Shown here piece after piece: positions 10,094 through 17,201 of a DNA stretch of 24,544 bases. Each line of letters starts with the position of its first letter. The stretch's first letter is position 1. Made by a program: the position numbers and the translations under genes. Location: positions 1-24,544 of IMG/VR virus record IMGVR_UViG_3300019093_000059, one strand, 5' to 3'. This stretch comes from a virus. The notes beneath the pieces were generated by a model that saw only the letters and a program-made list of their open reading frames with translations, ran no database searches and had not been told where the DNA came from.

Positions 10094-13000
10094 TTATCTA
10101 TTAGTACTTATCTGTAGCTGAGCCGGGGTCAATGCAGCGATAACGATTACATCGTTAGCATTTGCACCATTAACAAAAATTTCATATGGCGCTGATTTTA
10201 TCTCATATAAGTCTCCAAACGACATTGTAGGATCATTTGGCACTAATACCACTGAGCTAACTAATTCACCGCATTCGGCATGCAAGTACCCACTTAGCTC
10301 AGAGAAATAAAATGTATCACCAAAATTCCAATTATTAATTGAAAAATAATCATTCATTGCAGATAATATCGCACTACGAATTTCACTGTCGCTTGCACTA
10401 GTATTCAGAGCCTTGATAACTTTGACTGTTCCTTGCAATTGGGCTGCTGCCTTTGTCCCAAATAATGGTTGAAAGTATACACTATTTAATATAAGACTAT
10501 CAGTCAACATTTTATAATCGTCTAACTGTCCATATGCTTGTTGTAGCTCATTGATGGTTGGTCTTGATGGCTCAATTACGGTACCAGTAGTATCTTGTAA
10601 CCAATTTGTATAACTAGTATAATATGCTTGTGTTACCAAATACAAATCAATAATGTTAGTAGTAGCTGGATCAATTCTAGTAGTATTATTACTATTATGA
10701 CGATATTGAAATTGTAACCCTTGACGACCAGGTCTCATTAAATATTGTGGTTGTGGCACTAATACATAATATGGGGTCGTTACTGTAGGATCTTGTGCAG
10801 TTATATAGAATATATTGTCGCCATATGCGTAAAACAATTGTCCTAAGGGGTAGTCATATTTAACTATTTCAATTGATGATTGTGTTGCATACTGATAAGC
10901 TACATCGTCAGTGGGTATTAATTGATATCTAGATAAGTTTACTGCATCCTGTATCAATTCAAAGAATGTGTAGATGCCAATATTACTAGACCCTGTTACA
11001 TACCCTGTCACCGTAGCAAAGAAATCAGGATCAGTGATCACTGTCCTATCATTCACATCAATACTTGCAACTTGAACTTCAAAATCATTTACATAGCCAT
11101 CACTTTCTATTGTTTGTCCAATTACAGTAGCTGGCACAGGAGTTGTTAGGGGATAATTAGAACTAGGCTGAGTATTTGTTTCTAGTACTTTTACATAGTC
11201 TGCTAAAACTTTACCAGTAAAGGGGTCGTAAATCACTTGACCATTTTCAAACGTAAATCTAGTATCTGCCACACTACCAAAGAAATATCTAATCGAGCGG
11301 TATGAAATTTGATATCTGCCGAAACCTTGACTTAAGAAATTCACAAACCAACCAGTAGTATTATAAGTGTCTACCCTCCATCTGATTTGATTAATTGTTA
11401 GTGAGTTATCAAAGAGTAATGAGAAACTTTGATTTAACTCCATTTTAGTTATTGCTTCTTGAATAACAACGTCGGGTAAAATATTAGTAAAGACCGGTAT
11501 TGCAACAGTGATTACTGCACCACCTGGTACAAATCCGTTCAATGTTACCGGACCTGTACCATTTGCAAAGTTACCTTCACCATAGTTATACCCATCATCA
11601 ACTACATTAAGAACAGTAGTCCAATAGTATGTTATATCGGATGTTGTTGGTATTCCAGATATTAATCTATGGTTTTGATCAAAATAGTATCCCAATGGAG
11701 CAGTTACTTTGATAAGTGCTCCCTTAGTAATATATTTTGCATTATAACTTGAGTATGTACCTATAGGAATAGGTACTTTGCCGGCACCGAAAACCTGATT
11801 ATAAAAATATCCAGTGTTACTATTAGTATCTACCGTGCTAGTATTCCAATATACGATGCCATCACCTGAGGCCTGATTCAAATTATATCTTGGATAATTT
11901 TGAAGATAATATTGTTTAGCACGATTATCTGACAGTGCGAGTAAAATTTTGTCTGTTAGAACTGTGATGATTTCATTTACATTGTTAACAGTAGCTACGA
12001 TACCACCGTTAGAATCATCTTGATAAAGCGCGCCGTCATTTGCAAATGAGTTTGTGCTGCTATATTTGCCAGTTGGATCTAGTAAGTCTAAGTTTTTTGA
12101 AACTCCCACTGAACTACGATTTATTGCTTTACTTTTTATAATTGAACTGTATAGAGTATATGGAAAATTATTATAGTCTTCACCGTTAACCATACGATTT
12201 TGTGTATAGTATCGGGCAGGCGCTCTCAGTTTGATTTCAGCTAACGATTCTCTAGCTAATGCTGTGGTTACGGGAAGTTGTAGTTCTAGACCAATCGTCA
12301 GAGATTCTGTTCTACCTGTTCTACTAATATAACTAATTGTTACTGAAATACCCTGCATTTCTGTTGGGTCGATTGTATAAGTAAGTGCATTGCCTGCACG
12401 AACATATGAGCGAAAGGGACCAACCGGGATTTCTGAAAATACACCGTCACCAAATGAATAAGCAACTTGGTCGTTAAATCTTGATATAACAGAAAATATT
12501 TTCTTATAACTAGACTCTGTTTGTAGTTGGGCGTTTGCGTATACACTAGCCACTTCTTTCCAAAGTGTTTGATTTCCATTATCGGCACTTAATTGATATA
12601 ACCAAGTATCAGTGTTGTTAATACCTTGAATGTTTCCAATCTCTACTACTTGATTTGATATCTGTTGGGGTAAATTAAAATCATAATTAGTTAGTGTTCC
12701 CTGCTTAAAGTAAAAGAAGAACCCTGTGTTAGGGCTACCATAACCCAACTTATCATTACGATACACCATATTAAATCTTCCTGATGGGGCAGGTGGTATC
12801 TCATATACATAATCTTCGTCAACGCTTGTTACACTTACTAGCTCAAAATTCATATTGATACCGTCTACTTGTGACGTAAATGGTATAACGGGTAGATTAC
12901 CTGGTGGAATAGCAAGTGTATATTCGTCTGTTTTAATACCTAATAGGGTTTGACTATTTCCAGGACGTCCAACACGCTGAACATTTATTAGTGCTGCATT

Positions 13001-13480
13001 GATGATCGTGTTAAACTGTTCTAGCCAATTAACATTAACAGGATCATTCCAAAGTACGGGTAAGTTACTTAAATTATACCCATTCATATCAGTAAGATTT
13101 TCTGTAGTTTGTATAGTATTGACTTTGATGAAACCCTGACCTGCTATGTTTCTTTTTGGGTTATAGCTAACTAAGTTTGCTAATTTGATAACGCTGTCTC
13201 TACGTTCTGCGGTATCAATAAAGTTTTCGCGGGCGTTAAGATCGTTACGAAACGCAAGACCTTGGCCCATGAAAGCCATAACATCTAGTAGCGCAATGAA
13301 TTCGCTACTCTCAATATAGTCATTGAATGTTTCAGGATAGTAGGCGCGTAGATAGTCTATGAAACTTTTTCTTAGAGTCTCATAGTCATAGCTTTTAAAA
13401 TCAGCTTGACGAAAGGTTTGATATATTGCCTTCCAATCATTGACGCCAAAAAGTGCCGATTGTCGTGATGAGGTTGCCAT
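10094..13480 (-). CDS. 6: Baseplate wedge protein gp6
   Basis: gp6 forms the clamp-shaped core ring of the T4-type baseplate wedge, linking gp25, gp53 and gp7 and joining neighbouring wedges. The N-terminal 90 residues carry the recognisable gp6 pattern: FGVNDW, DYLRAYYPE, ESSEFIALLDVMAFMGQ, LAFRNDLNARENF, AERRDSVIKLA and SYNPKRN. A second typical stretch, RAPARYYTQNRMV, lies near residue 420. The C-terminus (YKMLTDSLILNSVYF through YIKSAPYEIFV-type strands) fits the gp6 C-terminal half. At 1,128 residues it is much longer than T4 gp6 (about 660). I chose the ATG at 13480 (MATSSRQSALFG), not an upstream start at 13561, because the latter would overlap gp25 by 35 bases, has no homologous-looking sequence, and would put the late promoter motif at 13499-13507 inside the gene. 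AAAAGAGAA precedes the start. It is followed 19 bases later by the giant gene. Confidence 0.9.
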   Translation of the reverse strand: MATSSRQSALFGVNDWKAIYQTFRQADFKSYDYETLRKSFIDYLRAYYPETFNDYIESSEFIALLDVMAFMGQGLAFRNDLNARENFIDTAERRDSVIKLANLVSYNPKRNIAGQGFIKVNTIQTTENLTDMNGYNLSNLPVLWNDPVNVNWLEQFNTIINAALINVQRVGRPGNSQTLLGIKTDEYTLAIPPGNLPVIPFTSQVDGINMNFELVSVTSVDEDYVYEIPPAPSGRFNMVYRNDKLGYGSPNTGFFFYFKQGTLTNYDFNLPQQISNQVVEIGNIQGINNTDTWLYQLSADNGNQTLWKEVASVYANAQLQTESSYKKIFSVISRFNDQVAYSFGDGVFSEIPVGPFRSYVRAGNALTYTIDPTEMQGISVTISYISRTGRTESLTIGLELQLPVTTALARESLAEIKLRAPARYYTQNRMVNGEDYNNFPYTLYSSIIKSKAINRSSVGVSKNLDLLDPTGKYSSTNSFANDGALYQDDSNGGIVATVNNVNEIITVLTDKILLALSDNRAKQYYLQNYPRYNLNQASGDGIVYWNTSTVDTNSNTGYFYNQVFGAGKVPIPIGTYSSYNAKYITKGALIKVTAPLGYYFDQNHRLISGIPTTSDITYYWTTVLNVVDDGYNYGEGNFANGTGPVTLNGFVPGGAVITVAIPVFTNILPDVVIQEAITKMELNQSFSLLFDNSLTINQIRWRVDTYNTTGWFVNFLSQGFGRYQISYRSIRYFFGSVADTRFTFENGQVIYDPFTGKVLADYVKVLETNTQPSSNYPLTTPVPATVIGQTIESDGYVNDFEVQVASIDVNDRTVITDPDFFATVTGYVTGSSNIGIYTFFELIQDAVNLSRYQLIPTDDVAYQYATQSSIEIVKYDYPLGQLFYAYGDNIFYITAQDPTVTTPYYVLVPQPQYLMRPGRQGLQFQYRHNSNNTTRIDPATTNIIDLYLVTQAYYTSYTNWLQDTTGTVIEPSRPTINELQQAYGQLDDYKMLTDSLILNSVYFQPLFGTKAAAQLQGTVKVIKALNTSASDSEIRSAILSAMNDYFSINNWNFGDTFYFSELSGYLHAECGELVSSVVLVPNDPTMSFGDLYEIKSAPYEIFVNGANANDVIVIAALTPAQLQISTNR

Positions 13481-13498
13481 AGTCGTATTCTCTTTTAT

Positions 13499-13507
13499 GT
13501 ATTTATC
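13499..13507 (-). promoter_or_regulatory. Putative T4-type late promoter for gp6 and the giant gene
   Basis: On the minus strand the sequence reads GATAAATAC, one base off the T4 late -10 element TATAAATA. It lies in the short gp25-gp6 gap, 18 bases upstream of the gp6 ATG. T4 late promoters need only this element, the gp55 sigma factor and the sliding clamp. The same ATAAATAC core occurs before gp25 and before the first gene of the block, and I did not find it elsewhere on the minus strand of the window. Confidence 0.6.
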
Positions 13508-13526
13508 ATACCTAAAAGCACTACTT

Positions 13527-13976
13527 TTATTGTAATGATGCGGTATTTGTAGCGTTATCAAAGAACACTGATAGCATTTGCGGATTATTGAAGGGTGAGA
13601 TAGCTAGCTCAACTTCTATTAGTATGCCATGTTCCTGAATATAACTGTTTACTGCATTTACAATTAGTCTAGGATCTAGCGCAGCTACTCGCTGAATTTC
13701 ATTTTGAAGTTGAAATTGTGTATCAGTAGTGTTTGGCTCAAATATAAATGACCAAAGAGTAGTACCATATGTTGGATTTCCTACTTTTTGCCCTTGAGGT
13801 ATATTAAGCGCATTAACAAAGTCTTGTATTACTAGAGGTTGATCTAGTAATCGGTATTTTTTACCAATGTTAATCGATTTTACTGTTCCACCCGTACCAC
13901 CGTCTACCCCCGCTACAAGATCAGTAGAACGGGGTTGGTTAGCCTTAATCGTTGAGAATCCAATATATGTAGCCAT
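13527..13976 (-). CDS. 25: Baseplate wedge protein gp25
   Basis: gp25 joins the gp6 ring in the inner baseplate and acts in initiating sheath assembly; its family is shared by contractile phage tails and type VI secretion systems (TssE). The 149-residue protein fits the family length (T4 gp25 is 132 residues). Visible family features are FSTIKANQPRS at the N-terminus, the block GNPTYGTTLWSFIFEPN and the helix QLQNEIQRVAALDPRLIV, including the conserved family glutamate-pro-asn and downstream DPR, followed by beta strands (ILIEVELAI, MLSVFFD). The ATG at 13976 has no Shine-Dalgarno sequence. A late promoter-like motif ends only five bases upstream. The gene lies 30 bases after the gp5-like gene and 46 bases before gp6. 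Confidence 0.93.
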   Translation of the reverse strand: MATYIGFSTIKANQPRSTDLVAGVDGGTGGTVKSINIGKKYRLLDQPLVIQDFVNALNIPQGQKVGNPTYGTTLWSFIFEPNTTDTQFQLQNEIQRVAALDPRLIVNAVNSYIQEHGILIEVELAISPFNNPQMLSVFFDNATNTASLQ

Positions 13977-13980
13977 GATT

Positions 13981-13989
13981 GTATTTATG
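13981..13989 (-). promoter_or_regulatory. Putative T4-type late promoter abutting gp25
   Basis: The minus strand reads CATAAATAC, again one base from the T4 late element TATAAATA. It lies so close to the gp25 start that a start site about six bases downstream would fall at or next to the ATG at 13976. A degenerate second copy, CTAAATAC, overlaps the stop codon of the upstream gene. Confidence 0.5.
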
Positions 13990-14006
13990 CTAAGTTGTTT
14001 ATGTAT

Positions 14007-17000
14007 TTAGGTGATTGAGTCTGATGTTCCTGTGGCTAATTTAGCTAATTTATTTTTAGTCTCTTCTGATTCTGCACCGGTAAGCTGCCTATCATAATTT
14101 GGTGGAGGTATCACCGGATTATCTAATTGTGCTTTAGTTTGTGCATCTAGTGCTGAGCGTGTGCCATCAGTATTGGTAGCTACGGTTGCCATTTTAACTG
14201 ACGATGCACCACCTGAACTAAACGAACTAAGTAGTGCGTCAACTTTTGCTATCGCACCAGCTGGTAGCCCAACCTGAGCTAAACTATTGGTTAATCCTTT
14301 GCCTGCTGCCAAGTCTTTACCTATAGATTCCGCACTGTTTACAGCACCAATGCCTCGATTAACAAGATTTATGCCTTGAGTTGCAGCAGCAGATGCTATA
14401 GTTATTGCACCTGTTACCTGACTAGTTTTAGCATTGATCAATGCGGTAATATTTTGCACTCCGGGTAATGCACTTACTGTATTAATAACACTATCTTTAA
14501 GATTAGTTACGATTGCTGTAACTTGTTGTCCACCTGGTAGTGAGGATATACCGCCCGCCGATGCTGACGTAGTAGTGTTAGTTGAAGTAATATTATTTGC
14601 AAATTTACTGAGATTTGATCCTATACCCTGTAGTGTAGTAAGAGCAGGGGATAGTTGGGCTTGAACACTGTTTAAGAATGTATTACCTGCATTTTGAAGT
14701 TGAGCTAATGGGTTATATGCTGAACTAGCCGTACCTGTTGCTACTCCACTAGCATTTTGTGAACCTGCTTGCTGATTTGCTATAGTAGTAGCGGTGTCAG
14801 CACCCTCATTATTTGCTTTTGCAATTGCACCTTCTGAAATCTTTTTCAAATTTTGCGGTATCCCAGCTTCAAGTTTAGGCAATGCACCTACTATTGCATC
14901 AAATGCGCCGGCGGCCGCCCCTTTAAGTAAGTCTAATTTGCCTGTTATAGCGCCGGACATGCCTGCTAATGAAGCTCCCAGTGAGCTTAGACCCCCAGTT
15001 ACTCCAACACTTAACGCTGCTGAAAATTTACCAGCTGATAAATTGTCTGCTACGCTTCCTAATACATTATTAATAGGTGCTCGGGCCGCTGCTGCTAAAC
15101 TTGCCTGTGCTCCGGCTAGAGTTTGCGTTGCTGCGTTTTGTATGAAGCCTATAGTTTGTGGTATGCCAACAGTTGCGGCTGACATTACGACACCAGCCAT
15201 TTGTGTTCCTGCTTCTTTTCCTGTCAGTATACCACTATTAATTAAATTACTTTGTGCTATTTTAAATCCTTCTACCTGTGTACTAATTTGAGCAGTTAAA
15301 TTATTTGCATACGCGCCTAAGGAATCAGCACCAACTTTACCTGTAAATAAGTTTGGAGTCATTGCTTGTTCTAGGGTTTTTCCACTCTGTATCAATGAAT
15401 TGACTAGTGCGGCTGCACCCGGTTTAAGTATCTTACCAAATTCAAACTGTGTTGGATTTTGTGCTAGTGGGCCCACAGAAGCAACTTTACCTTGTGGGGT
15501 ATCTACTACACCTTGTCCGGCAGCCACTGCTGCTTTTGCAGGGCCATTAGCCGCTGTAGCTGCAACTTGACTTACCATTGCTGTTGCTGTACCTTTATCA
15601 ATCGCCTTACTAACTGGGGGCACAGGAGGTGCTGTAGATGATAGTGCAGGGGACGTTGGATTAGTTGGTTGTGCTGGTACTGCTGCGTTAGTGCTAGCAA
15701 CAGGTGCAGAGGGTGCTGTAGGCAGTGAAGAGGCTGCACTATTATCTATTTTAACATCTACCCCTTGATTAGCATTAGCCCAGGGAGCATGAGCTGGTGC
15801 GCGACTTACTATACTAGTTAGTTTTCCTGGAGCGGCTAACCAACCCTTAGTAGCGTCATTTAGGGTATCAGTGTGTGCTATCACAGGGATTGGTTTAACT
15901 TCTTTTGGGGTAGCAGAAGTTTGGCCAGTATTAAGATTTACTTTACTTCCTTTAATATATGCTGCACCACTACTAGCAAATGACGCATCAGCTCCTGCTG
16001 CAAAACTTAGTTGTCCATTTACTTTTACTGTATACTGACCCATTACCTGCATACTATAATCCGTACCAACTCTATGCGTAGTACTTTCTTCTGATTCTAA
16101 TTTAATAGTTTTAGCTTTCATGGTTAAATCTTTAGCTGCATTGATATTGATATTATTATCTGCGTGTAGATTTAAATCACCCTGAGTTCTAATATTAACT
16201 GAGTTAGTTGAGTACATATCTATTGTCCCTTCTTTACCTAACTCAATGTAACTTTGTCCATTAGCATGAATAATGAATAGCGTTTGTCCATCATCACTCA
16301 TTAAAATCTGGTGGCCTAGAGAGGTTCTTAGTCTTAGTAGCTGATCCCTGCCAGAGATGTCTCCGTCATCCATAACAATACTATGGCCCGCTCTGCGAGA
16401 AATTATTTTCGTTTTAGCAGCACTATCTGCACTGCCTAGTGTTTCATCTGTGTAGCCACCAGCATATATTGGTCTTCCTGGAGTACTTACCCCAAATCCA
16501 ACTCTAGAAGGGGTTTCTCGTTGTGCGGTTGATCCTATTACTCCCCTAATTGGATCTCGTAATAGGCCTTGCTGTGATAACACCGTTGCCGCATAACTAT
16601 GTACTGGCTTTGGTTGATCAAAAAATAGTGTGGCGTCGTTTATCTTATTATTATTAGTATTAATATTAGTCACCGGTAATCTAGTAGCGCCGCCATAACT
16701 ATCTGCTTCTCCCTGATTTGCAACAATATCTTCGGCGCCGCCTACAGCAGGCACCATGTATAGTTTTTCAGGTTTAGGTACACATCCTATCCAATATCCA
16801 TAGTTCATATCACCGTTGATAAAAATACATATCACGGTGGTGCCTACGTCTGGAGAACTAGTCCACATGCCATATGATGCCGAGTTTTCTACATAACCTC
16901 CCCAACCAGTGTTAGGTGGGCTACCACTAGTGAATCCAAAAAAAGGTGACATATAGTTTACTGTAACCCAAGATGAATTATCTTCGGGATTAGTTCCACT

Positions 17001-17156
17001 CATATCACTAATATATACTTGCAATGCACCTGACCTATTAGCATCTATATTATTTTTAACTACTCCAAATATAGGTGTGGTTCGTGTAACAGCGCCGCCG
17101 GCGTCTGGTTTACTACCAGGGGTAGATCCGCGAGGTTTAAAATAATCATTTGGCAT
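14007..17156 (-). CDS. 5: gp5-like baseplate central spike protein without lysozyme domain, with long Ala/Gly-rich C-terminal extension
   Basis: This is the membrane-piercing spike at the centre of the baseplate. Residues about 28-130 (TPIFGVVKNNID, SGALQVYI, WVTVNYMSPFFG, GTTVICIFINGD, YGYWIGCVP) match the gp5/VgrG-type OB fold. Residues about 254-400 show the spike beta-helix pattern: GHSIVMDDGD, GHQILMSDDGQ, IELGKEGTIDMYS, then alternating strands such as VNIRTQGDLNLHADNNINI. No T4-type lysozyme domain lies between them. A Pro/Ala-rich linker follows (about 470-515), then roughly 530 residues rich in Ala, Gly, Ser and Thr, containing ILKPGAAALV and a later FTGKVG (about 576-608) and Gly-zipper-like stretches near 715-760. 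Total length is 1,049 residues against 575 for T4 gp5. The ATG at 17156 is the only in-frame start after a stop at 17175-17177; the nearest Shine-Dalgarno is poor (see the hairpin). It lies between a hub-like gene and gp25. Confidence 0.8.
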   Translation of the reverse strand: MPNDYFKPRGSTPGSKPDAGGAVTRTTPIFGVVKNNIDANRSGALQVYISDMSGTNPEDNSSWVTVNYMSPFFGFTSGSPPNTGWGGYVENSASYGMWTSSPDVGTTVICIFINGDMNYGYWIGCVPKPEKLYMVPAVGGAEDIVANQGEADSYGGATRLPVTNINTNNNKINDATLFFDQPKPVHSYAATVLSQQGLLRDPIRGVIGSTAQRETPSRVGFGVSTPGRPIYAGGYTDETLGSADSAAKTKIISRRAGHSIVMDDGDISGRDQLLRLRTSLGHQILMSDDGQTLFIIHANGQSYIELGKEGTIDMYSTNSVNIRTQGDLNLHADNNININAAKDLTMKAKTIKLESEESTTHRVGTDYSMQVMGQYTVKVNGQLSFAAGADASFASSGAAYIKGSKVNLNTGQTSATPKEVKPIPVIAHTDTLNDATKGWLAAPGKLTSIVSRAPAHAPWANANQGVDVKIDNSAASSLPTAPSAPVASTNAAVPAQPTNPTSPALSSTAPPVPPVSKAIDKGTATAMVSQVAATAANGPAKAAVAAGQGVVDTPQGKVASVGPLAQNPTQFEFGKILKPGAAALVNSLIQSGKTLEQAMTPNLFTGKVGADSLGAYANNLTAQISTQVEGFKIAQSNLINSGILTGKEAGTQMAGVVMSAATVGIPQTIGFIQNAATQTLAGAQASLAAAARAPINNVLGSVADNLSAGKFSAALSVGVTGGLSSLGASLAGMSGAITGKLDLLKGAAAGAFDAIVGALPKLEAGIPQNLKKISEGAIAKANNEGADTATTIANQQAGSQNASGVATGTASSAYNPLAQLQNAGNTFLNSVQAQLSPALTTLQGIGSNLSKFANNITSTNTTTSASAGGISSLPGGQQVTAIVTNLKDSVINTVSALPGVQNITALINAKTSQVTGAITIASAAATQGINLVNRGIGAVNSAESIGKDLAAGKGLTNSLAQVGLPAGAIAKVDALLSSFSSGGASSVKMATVATNTDGTRSALDAQTKAQLDNPVIPPPNYDRQLTGAESEETKNKLAKLATGTSDSIT

Positions 17157-17168
17157 ACTTATATTATA

Positions 17169-17183
17169 CCTGTATTATACAGG
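17169..17183 (-). promoter_or_regulatory. Small hairpin in the translation leader of the gp5-like gene
   Basis: CCTGTA, a 3-base loop and TACAGG form a perfect 6-bp stem in the 45-base gap between the hub-like gene and the gp5-like gene. On the message, a good Shine-Dalgarno AGGAG (17191 to 17187) lies upstream of the hairpin and the ATG at 17156 lies 12 bases after it. The weak AGG nearer the start is part of the stem. Folding would shorten the distance between AGGAG and the ATG from 30 to about 15 bases, similar in principle to the structured ribosome binding site described for T4 gene 38. Confidence 0.4.
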
Positions 17184-17201
17184 CATCTCCTAAAATTTTA
17201 T

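Noticed and set aside
13481-13561. Upstream extension of gp6 by 27 codons
   Set aside because: It would overlap gp25 and contain the late promoter motif; the gp6-like sequence starts at the ATG at 13480.
14905-14922. GC-rich cluster with GGCGGCCGCC palindrome
   Set aside because: It encodes Ala/Gly codons in the spike extension and is explained by local amino-acid composition.
14794-15291. Plus-strand open frame of 165 codons, opposite the spike gene
   Set aside because: It is antisense to the Ala-rich part of the gp5-like gene; the translation is a mirror of Ala/Ser/Pro codons with no ribosome binding site or domain.
17174-17179. TATAAT on the minus strand before the spike gene as a sigma-70 promoter
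   Set aside because: No acceptable -35 box lies 16-18 bases upstream; the string is part of the leader hairpin.
17184-17191. AGGAG followed by ATG as the start of a leader peptide
   Set aside because: The spacing is zero and the frame ends after three codons, so initiation there is unlikely.
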